Source: B18-G4 sp032250805
GTDB taxonomy: Bacteria; Bacteroidota; Bacteroidia; Bacteroidales; B18-G4
Direction: 5' to 3'
Assembly: GCA_032250805.1 (NCBI GenBank)
Contig: JAVVEM010000012.1
Location: forward strand, 12,557 to 76,556
Length of the DNA: 64,000 bases
A program made the position numbers and the translations under genes. The notes beneath the pieces were generated by a model. It had not been told where the DNA came from. It saw nothing but the letters and a program-made list of their open reading frames with translations, and made no database searches. This document shows, in pieces, positions 8,396 to 17,812 of this stretch (positions within the stretch are counted from its first letter, which is position 1; the number at the start of each line of letters is the position of its first letter).

Positions 8396-10120
8396 ATGCG
8401 TAAGATGATACCCTCTTTTTGTCTTGTTATTGCCCTGGTATTTTCTGCCGGTCTTTTTGCACAAGTACAGCGTGCAAACCTGCCTGAGGACTTTCCGGAA
8501 ATAAAGCTGAATGTTTATGATAACCCGGAACCGGGATATATCTTCATCACTCCCGGCGGACTGTGGGGTTATTTTATGGGTGCTACACCCTATCTTGCTA
8601 TCGTTGATAATTATGGGACGCCTGTTTATTATCAGGAACTTGACGTGCCGGCTTTCGACTTTAAGTTGCAGGAAAACGGAATGATCTCTTTTCATGGTGG
8701 GGGTTATGGTTTGCTTAATCATATTATGGACAGTGCTTACAACATTACCGACAGCAAGGGTGTAAGCGGCTATAGCGGTACCGATTTTCATGAGTTCAGG
8801 CTTCGCGATGACGGCAGTTGCCTTTTGCTTGGCTGGGACGACCGTCAGGTGGATATGAGTACTATAGTTCCGGGCGGACAGCCCGGTGCAACCGTGAGGG
8901 GCACGCTGTTACAGGAAAAAGATGCTGCCGGAAATGTGCTCTGGGAGTGGTCGAGCTGGGGACATATCGATATTTTGGATTGCGACACTGCGCACGTCGG
9001 TCTCACCGGTGCTTTTATCGATTACATCCATACCAATGCTGTTGAGGAGGATGACGATGGAAATATTTTGATCAGCTCACGTAACCTGCACGAGATCACC
9101 AAGATCGACAAATCATCAGGCAATATTATCTGGCGCCTGGGTGGTTCCCAAAATGAGTTTGAGTACACCGGACAGGATACCCTGGGTTTCAGTGGACAGC
9201 ATCATATCCGCAAGCTCGAAAACGGGCATTATCTGCTTTTCGATAACGGCTGGTATCATCCCGAAGTAGTTTCAAGTGCACTGGAGCTTCAGATTGACGA
9301 AGAAAATAAAATTGTTGAAGTAGTAAAACGCTATCGCAGCCAACCCGACGATATCATGGGCTATATCATGGGAAGCAGCCAGAGGCTTCCGGGCGGTCAT
9401 ACACTGGTAGGCTGGGGTTCGGGTGTTCCCAATGTTACCGAATTCAAACCCGATGGCACCAAAGCCCTTGAGCTTGAATTTGAGAGCGTGAGCTACCGGG
9501 CCTTCAAATTTCCCTGGAAAACCAATATTTTTTCTTCCGGCATAAATACAATAAATTTCGGAGAGATCTATTTTGCCGCCTCTGAAACGGAATCTGTCAC
9601 GATCACAAACCATCATCACCAGAATATCATTATTACGGGCATACACAACCATTCAGGAAAATATTATTGCAAGGACGATCTGCCGCTACTGATCCCGGCC
9701 GGGGCTTCTGAAACACTTGAAATAGAATTCATCCCCGGGCAGATTGGTGAATATAACGATATTATTACTGTTTATGCCGAATGGCAGAACCAGACGACGG
9801 TGAGCAGCTTTGCTTTGCAGCTTAACGCTTTGGGCGCTGCCAGTGAGGAAGCATCGGTGCCCGGTCATGCAATGAATCATATGAGGGTATATCCAAATCC
9901 AGCTACCGACATTATATGTATTATAAAGCCTGCCATTGTTGGCGAACTTGAATACCATCTTAGCAACATACAGGGGAAGCACCTGATTTATGGATTGATA
10001 CCTGCCATGGCAGATGACTTTCAGGTAAGCACCGGACATCTTAGCGGGGGTGTATACATTCTTTCATTAATAGAAAAGAATAGTGGCAGAAGTGTTTACC
10101 GTAAGATCATAAAGAGGTAA
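8396..10120 (+). CDS. T9SS-exported arylsulfotransferase-like protein (shorter paralogue)
   Basis: A 574-residue secreted protein. Residues 1-22 form a signal peptide ending GLFAQ. The body (about 35-375) has the repeated beta-propeller strands of the arylsulfotransferase (ASST) superfamily, for example YIHTNAVEEDDDGNILISSR, IDKSSGNIIWRLGG and GQHHIRKLENGHYLLFDNG, with conserved His in YIH and QHHIR. An Ig-like ASPM/HYDIN-type domain follows (about 380-475). The last 80 residues are a T9SS type A sorting domain (VYPNPATD, HLSGGVYILSL, terminal RKIIKR). ASST enzymes move sulfate between phenolic compounds without PAPS; whether this one is catalytic is inferred. Its neighbour 39 bases downstream is a paralogue. 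Confidence 0.8.
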   Translation: MRKMIPSFCLVIALVFSAGLFAQVQRANLPEDFPEIKLNVYDNPEPGYIFITPGGLWGYFMGATPYLAIVDNYGTPVYYQELDVPAFDFKLQENGMISFHGGGYGLLNHIMDSAYNITDSKGVSGYSGTDFHEFRLRDDGSCLLLGWDDRQVDMSTIVPGGQPGATVRGTLLQEKDAAGNVLWEWSSWGHIDILDCDTAHVGLTGAFIDYIHTNAVEEDDDGNILISSRNLHEITKIDKSSGNIIWRLGGSQNEFEYTGQDTLGFSGQHHIRKLENGHYLLFDNGWYHPEVVSSALELQIDEENKIVEVVKRYRSQPDDIMGYIMGSSQRLPGGHTLVGWGSGVPNVTEFKPDGTKALELEFESVSYRAFKFPWKTNIFSSGINTINFGEIYFAASETESVTITNHHHQNIIITGIHNHSGKYYCKDDLPLLIPAGASETLEIEFIPGQIGEYNDIITVYAEWQNQTTVSSFALQLNALGAASEEASVPGHAMNHMRVYPNPATDIICIIKPAIVGELEYHLSNIQGKHLIYGLIPAMADDFQVSTGHLSGGVYILSLIEKNSGRSVYRKIIKR

Positions 10121-10159
10121 AACTGACATCGCAAATAGAAATTGCTTCAAATCAAAAAA

Positions 10160-12664
10160 ATGCCGAAAATGAAAACAGCTAAAAAACTTATGATGATCAT
10201 TGCCATACTGATCATCAGCAACCTATTGAATGCGCAAACAAGTTGGAACTATATTTCGCCCGTTCCGGGGTCGAAGTATATTAATCCCGAAAATAATATT
10301 GCTTTCAGGCATGGTGAGGTGCTGGACATCAGCACCATCAGGAGCGAAGCCATCACGGTAAGCAGTGAAAGCAAGGGCAGGATCCGGGGAAATTTTATCT
10401 TGTCGCAGGATATGCGCACCCTGATCTTTCATCCCGATGAGCACTTCGCCCTGAAAGACAAGGTTCATGTGAAGCTGGAGAAAGGGATCAGGACAGAAAG
10501 TGGCCTCATCATGGATGGGGCTGAATTCAGCTTTTCTGTTAAGGAGGTTGATAATACGCAGATGCTGATTGAATATTATGAAAGGCAATCGAAGGAGGAG
10601 ATGGCAAGCATCAAGACTTCAGGAAATAAATCACATAACGAATTTTTCGATACAGAAAATTATAATTCTCAGGATTATCCCGAGCGTTTTCCAATTCCCC
10701 ATATAGGTGAGTTTAACAATCCTTCTCCGGGATATATATTTTGTGGCCCCCGACCAATGGGTGCAGCTCCATATGATCCTTATCTGGTCATAATGGATAA
10801 TTATGGAACACCGGTTTTTTACAGAAACTGGCCCCGGAGAACCAACGATTTTAAGATGGTTGTAAATAATCAGCTTGCATTTTGTGATTTTGATAATGCC
10901 AATCCTTCAATAAACAAGTATATAATTCTCAACAGCCATTTCGAAATAACAGATACTTTGGTTATGGGAAATGGCTATGACCTTGACCAGCATGACCTGC
11001 TTTTATTGGAAAATGGCGATCACTTTCTTATGGCCTACGATCCTCAGCTTGTTAATATGGATACAGTGTATCCCGGAGGAAATACTTCAGCCACAGTGGT
11101 TGGCTTTATTATACAGAAACTTGATGCCAGCCATAACGTGATATTCCAATGGAGAAGCTGGGATCATTTTGATATTCTTGATGCCAACCATACTGATTTC
11201 ACAGCTTCGCAGGTTGATTATGTACATGGAAATGCATTTGAATTTGATGATGATGGTAATCTGTTAATGTCGTGCCGCAATATGGAAGAAATAACAAAAA
11301 TTGATCTTGTAAACGGTGAGATCATCTGGAGGTTTGGCTTGCACGCAAAGAATAATATGTTCACATTCATTAATGATACAACAGGCTTTTCATGGCAGCA
11401 CGACATCAGGAGAATAGAAAATGGGAATATTACGGTATATGACAATGGCAACTATCATGCACCTCCCTTTTCTCAAGCAGTCGAATACCATCTTGATGAA
11501 GAAAACTTCACTGCTGAGCTCGTTTGGAATTATATTCACGATCCGGTTGTTTTTGGCAGAGCAACAGGATCCCACAGAAGGCTGGACAATGGCAATGCAT
11601 TTATTTGTTGGGGATTAACATGGCCGGTCAATGCTTCGGAAGTAACTATGGATAACGACCTTGCCTGGGAACTGAACTGGCCGGAAAATGTATGGGAATA
11701 CAGGGTGTTTAAATTTAGCTGGGAGATGGATTATTTTACCGCTAATTATGATACTATTGATTTTGGCGTTTACGACGACTATATCGCCTGGCCACGGATC
11801 TTTACCATCACCAACAATGCTGATCATGACATACAGATCACCAGCACCCATAACCATTGGGATTCTTATTATGTATCTACTTCACTACCCCTCACCATCC
11901 CGGCCAACGGAACAGCAAATATGACGGTGAACTTTTTCCCTGTCCAACAGGGACAGATCAACGATGTGCTCACCCTGAATTATGAGTCGATGTATCTCGA
12001 CAGCCTGCCGCAATGCATATCCCGCCAGATATTTCTTACCGGTTTTGTGGAGGATAATCTGGCTCCTGAAGCCGAACTGAGTCCTGCCGATCAGGCCACT
12101 GAAGTGTCACAGCTGGTGAGACCGGTGATATCATTCGATGAGCCGGTCGTAAAAGCGGGGGGCGGTGTCATCACGAAAGAAGATATTGATGATATCATTG
12201 TTTTTAAAGAGGGAGACGAAACAGGCGAAGATGTTGCCTATACTGCTTTCATCGATGCCTGGAAGACAAAGATCACCATCACTCCTGATACACTCAAGCC
12301 CTTGACCAGCTACTATCTTGAATTAAAAGCCGGTGTTGTTCAGGATAATGAGGGCAATGTCCTTTCGCAGGCAGTTTCAGCTCTCTGGGAAACGGAAGAA
12401 GAGCAGGGAATTGATGAGAATGAACTTAGCGGCGTGAAGGTATTTCCCAATCCTACAAACGGAATTATGTATGTTCAGTTTGAAAGGGAGATTCCGCTCA
12501 GAATTGAGGTTATAAACATGAACGGTGAACGTATCCTTACTTTAAATGATCCTGCAGATGCCATTACCGGAATTAATCTGTTGAAGCAACCGGCAGGGAT
12601 ATATATTCTGATGGTATTCGACCTGAACGAAGAACCCTCGAGCATGAAGATCGTCAGGCAATAG
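10160..12664 (+). CDS. T9SS-exported arylsulfotransferase-like protein with extra Ig-like domains
   Basis: An 834-residue paralogue of the preceding gene. I start it at ATG 10160 (ATG 10169 is equally possible); an in-frame TTG at 10142 is less likely because the signal peptide (KLMMIIAILIISNLLNAQ) follows the ATGs. It adds an N-terminal SbsA/Big_5-type Ig domain (about 20-130) before the ASST propeller (about 170-520; YVHGNAFEFDDDGNLLMSCR, WQHDIRRIENGNITVYDNG). An ASPM/HYDIN-type Ig domain, a second SbsA-like domain (LSPADQATEVSQLVRPVISF) and a T9SS sorting domain (VFPNPTNG, QPAGIYILMV, MKIVRQ end) follow. Probably anchored to or released from the cell surface. Enzymatic activity is inferred from the conserved His positions shared with the neighbour. 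Confidence 0.8.
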   Translation: MPKMKTAKKLMMIIAILIISNLLNAQTSWNYISPVPGSKYINPENNIAFRHGEVLDISTIRSEAITVSSESKGRIRGNFILSQDMRTLIFHPDEHFALKDKVHVKLEKGIRTESGLIMDGAEFSFSVKEVDNTQMLIEYYERQSKEEMASIKTSGNKSHNEFFDTENYNSQDYPERFPIPHIGEFNNPSPGYIFCGPRPMGAAPYDPYLVIMDNYGTPVFYRNWPRRTNDFKMVVNNQLAFCDFDNANPSINKYIILNSHFEITDTLVMGNGYDLDQHDLLLLENGDHFLMAYDPQLVNMDTVYPGGNTSATVVGFIIQKLDASHNVIFQWRSWDHFDILDANHTDFTASQVDYVHGNAFEFDDDGNLLMSCRNMEEITKIDLVNGEIIWRFGLHAKNNMFTFINDTTGFSWQHDIRRIENGNITVYDNGNYHAPPFSQAVEYHLDEENFTAELVWNYIHDPVVFGRATGSHRRLDNGNAFICWGLTWPVNASEVTMDNDLAWELNWPENVWEYRVFKFSWEMDYFTANYDTIDFGVYDDYIAWPRIFTITNNADHDIQITSTHNHWDSYYVSTSLPLTIPANGTANMTVNFFPVQQGQINDVLTLNYESMYLDSLPQCISRQIFLTGFVEDNLAPEAELSPADQATEVSQLVRPVISFDEPVVKAGGGVITKEDIDDIIVFKEGDETGEDVAYTAFIDAWKTKITITPDTLKPLTSYYLELKAGVVQDNEGNVLSQAVSALWETEEEQGIDENELSGVKVFPNPTNGIMYVQFEREIPLRIEVINMNGERILTLNDPADAITGINLLKQPAGIYILMVFDLNEEPSSMKIVRQ

Positions 12665-12682
12665 CCTTACATCAATCAGTTC

Positions 12683-12742
12683 AAAAAAAAAGGCTGTAAG
12701 TGAACCAGGTAAATTGCCTGTTTCGGTTTACAGCCTTTTTTA
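12683..12742 (+). terminator. Bidirectional rho-independent terminator
   Basis: AAAAAAGGCTGTAA near 12686-12699 pairs with TTTACAGCCTTTTTT near 12728-12742, giving a stem of about 14 bp flanked by A and T runs on both sides. It separates the sulfotransferase pair from the convergent lipoprotein gene and can serve both strands. Confidence 0.85.
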
Positions 12743-12772
12743 TTTATGGATTATGATATTTGCGATTCCTTT

Positions 12773-13378
12773 TTAGCTGGGATCGTAGGGCATCATATAA
12801 TTGTTTGGGAATAAAAGATCGACACCCGGGCTTACGCTATGCGAATACGGCGGGTTTGGCGCACCAGGGCCTCCGTCAAGCGTAAATGAGGTAACGGCTG
12901 TGTGCTTTAACCATATCACTTTTGTGGGATGATGTTCGCCTGTTGCCACAGAAGCAAATTCATGATAATGAACAAATCCGTTTGCAGCATATTCTTCTGC
13001 TAATTCGGGTGTCCATATGTCGATGATCCCATGTACAAAATACAGGTAATCTCCGTCAGGGGCATCTGACGACCACCAGTTGGGAGCTCCAAATGGCCCT
13101 GTATTATAATGCTTTCCATTGATGCGGTCCGGACCTGCTTGTCTCCAGTAATGTCCGGGAACATCTTTCTCGCCGTTGGGGCCATCAGGCGGGCCGTCCA
13201 TATAATACTCTTCACCGTCAATTTCAACAATGATACCATGAATAAACCCATTTCCGTTTTTCAACTCAGTGTCAGAGATGGCGGGATTTTCTAATTTGTT
13301 TTCTTCTTTCTGACAGGCAATGAAGACCATTGATACCATTGCTATCAGTGCAAAATTTTTTAAAATGTTCAGTTTCAT
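12773..13378 (-). CDS. Lipoprotein of unknown function
   Basis: A 201-residue protein with a lipoprotein signal: basic start, hydrophobic stretch and lipobox VFIAC with Cys22, followed by QKEE, which in Bacteroidota could allow surface export. The mature part is rich in Pro, Gly, Trp, Tyr and His (for example DGPPDGPNGEKDVPGHYWRQ, HYHEFASVATGEHHPTKVIW) and suggests a compact beta or metal-binding fold, but I recognise no family. It stands alone between two transcription units, convergent with the sulfotransferase pair and divergent from the metal-efflux operon. Confidence 0.75.
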   Translation of the reverse strand: MKLNILKNFALIAMVSMVFIACQKEENKLENPAISDTELKNGNGFIHGIIVEIDGEEYYMDGPPDGPNGEKDVPGHYWRQAGPDRINGKHYNTGPFGAPNWWSSDAPDGDYLYFVHGIIDIWTPELAEEYAANGFVHYHEFASVATGEHHPTKVIWLKHTAVTSFTLDGGPGAPNPPYSHSVSPGVDLLFPNNYMMPYDPS

Positions 13379-13471
13379 AGTTTTGGTGTTTTAATTAAAT
13401 TGAATAAATAAATTGTTTTGTTATTTTAGTCGCTGATTATCAGAAGTCCTTACATTTTTTTTGTTAAATAG

Positions 13472-13503
13472 TTGTTAATCGAACAAAAAGGAACTTATCT
13501 TTG
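13472..13503 (+). promoter_or_regulatory. Promoter of the metal-efflux operon
   Basis: TTG at 13472-13474 (-33) and TATCTTTG at 13496-13503 (-7) are spaced 24 bases start to start, the spacing expected for the primary Bacteroidota sigma factor. The element lies 27 bases before the first gene. Confidence 0.75.
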
Positions 13504-13523
13504 TGATCAATTGTAAATCACAA
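13501..13523 (+). promoter_or_regulatory. Inverted repeat at the transcription start (candidate operator)
   Basis: TTGTGAT (13501-13507) and ATCACAA (13517-13523) are perfect inverted 7-bp arms around nine bases. The left arm overlaps the last three bases of the -7 box, and the repeat spans the expected start site, a place where a bound repressor would block transcription. No regulator gene is adjacent. The spacing (TGTGA-N11-TCACA) is too wide for a classic Crp site. Confidence 0.5.
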
Positions 13524-13529
13524 TAAAGG

Positions 13530-13901
13530 TTGAAAAGAGCATTATACATAAGTGTTGCGGTACTTTTTTTATTACTTACAACTGGTGTTAGCATCAGCAT
13601 GCATTATTCTGCCGGTGAGTTGTTTTCTGTCGCCATTTTTGGCGAAGCCGAATCGTGTTGCGACGACTGGTGTGATTGTTGTTCTGATGAAACAGTGCTG
13701 ATACAATTCACGGACAACTACATGTTTTCTGCTGCATCCAGCCCGGATGCTCCCACCTGGTTATTTGAATTTATTGATTTCCCCTGCCGGGATCAACGGG
13801 CCATCAGTGCTTTTATTCCTCAGCACATTTATTTGTTTGCCGACCGGCCTCCGCCAAAGACAAGCAAATTCCTTGCTCAATTACAATCATATCTTTTATA
13901 G
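13530..13901 (+). CDS. HYC_CC_PP-like small protein of the metal-efflux operon
   Basis: A 123-residue protein starting at TTG 13530 with AAAGG just upstream; no ATG gives the signal sequence. Residues 5-20 form a hydrophobic signal or anchor. The layout matches the HYC_CC_PP group of Bacteroidota: HYS at 25-27 (the third position is normally Cys), CC at 43-44 followed by WCDCC, and PPP at 107-109. The Cys-rich loop probably binds a soft metal in the periplasm. It is the first gene before cusA, cusC and cusB, which supports a metal-delivery or sensing role. The HYS variant is a departure from the family name motif. Confidence 0.65.
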   Translation: MKRALYISVAVLFLLLTTGVSISMHYSAGELFSVAIFGEAESCCDDWCDCCSDETVLIQFTDNYMFSAASSPDAPTWLFEFIDFPCRDQRAISAFIPQHIYLFADRPPPKTSKFLAQLQSYLL

Positions 13902-13993
13902 GCCTTTGAAAATCCGGTCGCGGAGATGTGCAACAGGCATGCTTTGCGATTTTATTATATGATCAATTATCCAATCATCATATTTTTAAAGGC

Positions 13994-16900
13994 ATGTTAA
14001 ATAAAAGTATCAGGTTTTTTTTAGAGAACAGATTGGTTGTTATTATCCTGCTGATCCTGTTTATTTTATGGGGAGTAGTTTCCTCTCCTTTCAACTGGGA
14101 TACAGGCTTCCTTCCCAGCGATCCCGTTCCGGTTGATGCCATTCCCGATATTGGCGAAAACCAGCAAATCGTTTACACGGAATGGCCCGGCCGTTCACCC
14201 CAGGATATTGAGGACCAGATATCCTATCCCCTTACAACAGCGCTATTGGGTATACCCGGTGTAAAAACCATACGAAGCAACTCTATTTTCGGGGTCTCCA
14301 GTATTTATCTGATTTTTGATGAAGATATTGAGTTTTACTGGAGCCGGACACGCATACTTGAAAAGCTGAATTCGTTGCCAGCCGGCACTTTGCCTCCTGA
14401 TGTCGCACCTTCGCTGGGACCCGATGCAACCGCACTGGGGCAGATCTACTGGTACACCCTTGAGGGGCGCGATAAGGAAGGCAGGCCGCAAGGTGGCTGG
14501 GATCCGCAAGAATTGCGGACCATACAGGATTTTTATGTCAAGTATTCCCTCACGTCGGCCGAAGGGGTGGCTGAGGTCGCCTCCATTGGAGGTTTTGTGA
14601 AGGAATACCAGGTCAATATCGACCCTGATGCCATGAAGGCGCATCATGTAACAGTGGCTCAGATTATGCAGGCCGTAAAGAACAGCAACCTTGATATTGG
14701 TGCACGTACCATTGAGTTTAACCGTGTTGAATACCTGATTCGCGCTTTGGGATACATCAAAGACCTCGATGATCTTAGAAAAAGCGTGGTTGCAGTAAAT
14801 GATAATGTACCGATACGCCTGCAGGATGTCGCCATTGTACAATACGGGCCTGCCACCCGCAGGGGCGGGCTCGATAAAGGAGGTGCAGAAGCTGTTGGGG
14901 GCGTTGTTGTTGCACGCTATGGTGCCAACCCTCTTGAGGTGATCAACAATGTGAAACAAAAGATTGAAGAGATCGCCCCCGGCCTTCCCGAAAAAACCAT
15001 GGACGACGGAACCTTTTCGAAAGTCACCATAGTTCCTTTTTATGACCGTACCGGCTTGATAAAGGAAACACTTGGTACCCTCGAAGAAGCTTTGAAACTT
15101 GAAATTCTCATAAGTATTATTGTGGTCCTTGTGCTTGTCTTTAATTTAAGGGCCTCATTTCTGATATCGGGATTACTGCCCATAGGTGTTCTGATGACAT
15201 TTATCATCATGCGTCAGTTTGGCGTAGATGCAAATATTGTTGCCCTGTCGGGAATTGCCATTGCCATTGGTGTAATGGTCGACATCGGGGTTGTATTTAC
15301 TGAAAACATTATCAGACATCGCGAAATGCCTGAAAATAAAGATGTGAAAGGCAAGGAGCTATTACAGCTGATCTATACTTCGACGATTGAAGTAGCCCCG
15401 GCTGTGATTACCGCCCTCACAACCACAGTGGTAAGCTTTTTACCGGTTTTTGCCATGGAGGCTGCCGAAGGAAAATTGTTCAGGCCGCTGGCCTTTACAA
15501 AAACATTTGCCATGATCTCGGCCCTGATCGTTGGACTGGTCATCATTCCATCATTGGCCCATCTCATTTTTTCAGTAAAAATAAACAGGAACAGGATGCG
15601 CCAGCTCATGCATGTTGTTCTGATCATGGCCGGCATTGCCCTGATGTTTTATGGCCGGTTTGTTGTTTCAGTTGCGATAATTCTATATGGCCTCAATCAT
15701 GTATTTGAATACAAATGGAAAGGGCGCAGCAAAAAATATTTTCCGGTTATCAACATTGCCATCATCCTGTTCACAGCGGTATATTTCCTTGCCCATGAGT
15801 GGATGCCCCTGGGGGCCCGAAACTCAGAGTTGCTCAACCTCATTTTTGTAGCTGCCCTTATCGCCATTATCCTGGCAGTGCTCATGTCGGTTGTAAAATT
15901 ATATCCGAGAATCATTAAATGGGCTCTGGAGCATAAATGGCAATTTTTGAGCCTGCCGGTACTGGTTATCATTTTTGGTTTGCTGGCATGGCAGGGTGCC
16001 GACAGGATCTTTGGATTTTTGCCGGCATCGGTAAGGGAGAGTGCAGCTTTTGAACGGCTAAACGGCACATTCCCCGGTATGGGAAAGGAATTCATGCCGG
16101 CGCTTGATGAAGGGTCATTTCTGCTCATGCCAACAACAATGCCGCATTCGGGCATTGAGGAAAATATCGAAGTGATCAGAATTCTTGATCAGCGGGTGAA
16201 TGCCATACCGGAAGTGGAAACTGTGGTAGGCAAATGGGGGAGGGTAAATTCTGCCCTCGACCCGGCTCCTGTTTCAATGTTCGAGAATGTGATCAATTAC
16301 AAGTCGGAATTCCTACTTGATGAAAATGGAGGCAGGATGCGATTTAAAACCAATCGTGAAGGTGCATTTGTCCTGAAAGACAGCAGCGTTTTTGATCCCG
16401 CCAAATCGCCGCCCGGAACGCTGGATAAGGAAATGCTCATCTCCGACAGGAATGGAGAATATTTCCGTCAGTGGCGTGATCATATAAATTCTGAAGACGA
16501 TATCTGGGACGAGATCGTGAAAAGCTCAAACATTCCCGGCCTCACCTCTGCGCCTAAGTTACAGCCTATACAAACACGCCTTGTGATGCTGCAAACAGGC
16601 ATGCGTGCCCCAATGGGAATCAAGGTATTTGGTCCCGACCTGGAGAGTATCGAATCATTTGGATTCAGGCTTGAAAAACTTTTGCAGAATGTTGAAGGTG
16701 TGGAACCGAGATCGATTTTTGCCGACAGGGTTGTTGGGAAGCCCTACCTGGAGATAAAGATCAACCGCGATGCCATTGCCAGGTACGGCATCAGCATCAT
16801 GGAATTTCAGGCCCACATTAGCAGTGCTATTGGCGGGATGCAACTAACTTCCACCGTTGAAGGCCGGGAGCGATTCCCTGTCAGGGTGCGCTATTTAAGA

Positions 16901-17812
16901 GAGCTCAGGGATAATCCCGAAGACCTCAAAAACATCCTTATTCCATCTGCAAAAGGTGTGCAGGTGCCCCTTGGCGAACTGGCCGAAGTTTCATACAGCC
17001 GGGGGCCACAAATGATCAAAAGCGAAAACACTTTCCTTGTAGGCTATGTTATTTTTGATAAAAAAGATGGTTATGCCGAGGTTGATGTTGTTGAAAATGC
17101 CAGGGAGTACCTTAAAGAAAAAACCGATGAGGGCACACTAACGGTTCCGGCAGGCGTGAATTACCAGTTTACGGGAAACTATGAAAACCAGGTGAGGGCA
17201 ACAAACCGATTGCTTATCGTAATTCCGGTATCGTTGATCGTGATCTTTCTTATCCTTTATTTTCAATTCAGATCAGTAACAGGAGCGGCCCTGATATTTT
17301 CAGGAATATTTGTGGCTTTTTCGGGAGGCTTTCTGATGTTGTGGCTCTATGCCCAGGATTGGTTCCTGAACATGAACATTGCCGGTATGAATTTACAGGA
17401 GATGATGCAAATACACCCGATCAATCTCAGTGTGGCCGTATGGGTTGGATTTATTGCATTGTTTGGAATTGCAACTGATGATGGCGTGCTGATCAGTACT
17501 TATTTGAAACAGCAATTTTCCGGCAAAAGCCCGGAAAGTATCGGGGAGCTGAGGGCAATGGTTATGGAAGCCGGTATGATACGTGTCAGACCGGCCATGA
17601 TGACCACAGCAACAACCATCATAGCCTTGCTGCCGGTGCTTAGCTCAACCGGAAAAGGCTCCGATATTATGGTGCCCATGGCTATACCCACGGTGGGGGG
17701 CATGCTCATTGCAACGCTCACAATTTTTGTGGTCCCCGTGCTATACAGCATGTGGCAGGAACGAATATTTAAAAAACAAATGAAAGAAAGTGAGGTGCGT
17801 GATGAAAACTAA
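13994..17812 (+). CDS. cusA: Heavy-metal RND efflux pump, CusA/CzcA family
   Basis: The inner-membrane proton-driven pump of a tripartite metal exporter. I start it at ATG 13994 (AAAGG just upstream; 1272 residues) because the N-terminus then reads MLNKSIRFFLENR, the usual family start; 22 more codons are open upstream. The VDAIPDIGENQQIVYTEWPG block near residue 50, the transmembrane block ALSGIAIAIGVMVDIGVVF with its acidic residue, and a C-terminal repeat ending in a 12-helix pattern are all present. Length is slightly above the usual 1030-1050, through a longer central membrane insert (about 530-690, extra hydrophobic segments) that resembles the longer Bacteroidota CusA form. Its end overlaps the next gene. 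The metal (Cu/Ag versus Co/Zn/Cd) is unresolved. Confidence 0.92.
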   Translation: MLNKSIRFFLENRLVVIILLILFILWGVVSSPFNWDTGFLPSDPVPVDAIPDIGENQQIVYTEWPGRSPQDIEDQISYPLTTALLGIPGVKTIRSNSIFGVSSIYLIFDEDIEFYWSRTRILEKLNSLPAGTLPPDVAPSLGPDATALGQIYWYTLEGRDKEGRPQGGWDPQELRTIQDFYVKYSLTSAEGVAEVASIGGFVKEYQVNIDPDAMKAHHVTVAQIMQAVKNSNLDIGARTIEFNRVEYLIRALGYIKDLDDLRKSVVAVNDNVPIRLQDVAIVQYGPATRRGGLDKGGAEAVGGVVVARYGANPLEVINNVKQKIEEIAPGLPEKTMDDGTFSKVTIVPFYDRTGLIKETLGTLEEALKLEILISIIVVLVLVFNLRASFLISGLLPIGVLMTFIIMRQFGVDANIVALSGIAIAIGVMVDIGVVFTENIIRHREMPENKDVKGKELLQLIYTSTIEVAPAVITALTTTVVSFLPVFAMEAAEGKLFRPLAFTKTFAMISALIVGLVIIPSLAHLIFSVKINRNRMRQLMHVVLIMAGIALMFYGRFVVSVAIILYGLNHVFEYKWKGRSKKYFPVINIAIILFTAVYFLAHEWMPLGARNSELLNLIFVAALIAIILAVLMSVVKLYPRIIKWALEHKWQFLSLPVLVIIFGLLAWQGADRIFGFLPASVRESAAFERLNGTFPGMGKEFMPALDEGSFLLMPTTMPHSGIEENIEVIRILDQRVNAIPEVETVVGKWGRVNSALDPAPVSMFENVINYKSEFLLDENGGRMRFKTNREGAFVLKDSSVFDPAKSPPGTLDKEMLISDRNGEYFRQWRDHINSEDDIWDEIVKSSNIPGLTSAPKLQPIQTRLVMLQTGMRAPMGIKVFGPDLESIESFGFRLEKLLQNVEGVEPRSIFADRVVGKPYLEIKINRDAIARYGISIMEFQAHISSAIGGMQLTSTVEGRERFPVRVRYLRELRDNPEDLKNILIPSAKGVQVPLGELAEVSYSRGPQMIKSENTFLVGYVIFDKKDGYAEVDVVENAREYLKEKTDEGTLTVPAGVNYQFTGNYENQVRATNRLLIVIPVSLIVIFLILYFQFRSVTGAALIFSGIFVAFSGGFLMLWLYAQDWFLNMNIAGMNLQEMMQIHPINLSVAVWVGFIALFGIATDDGVLISTYLKQQFSGKSPESIGELRAMVMEAGMIRVRPAMMTTATTIIALLPVLSSTGKGSDIMVPMAIPTVGGMLIATLTIFVVPVLYSMWQERIFKKQMKESEVRDEN

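Noticed and set aside
14243..14959. 238-residue minus-strand ORF inside cusA
   Set aside because: Antisense to conserved RND sequence with no support of its own.
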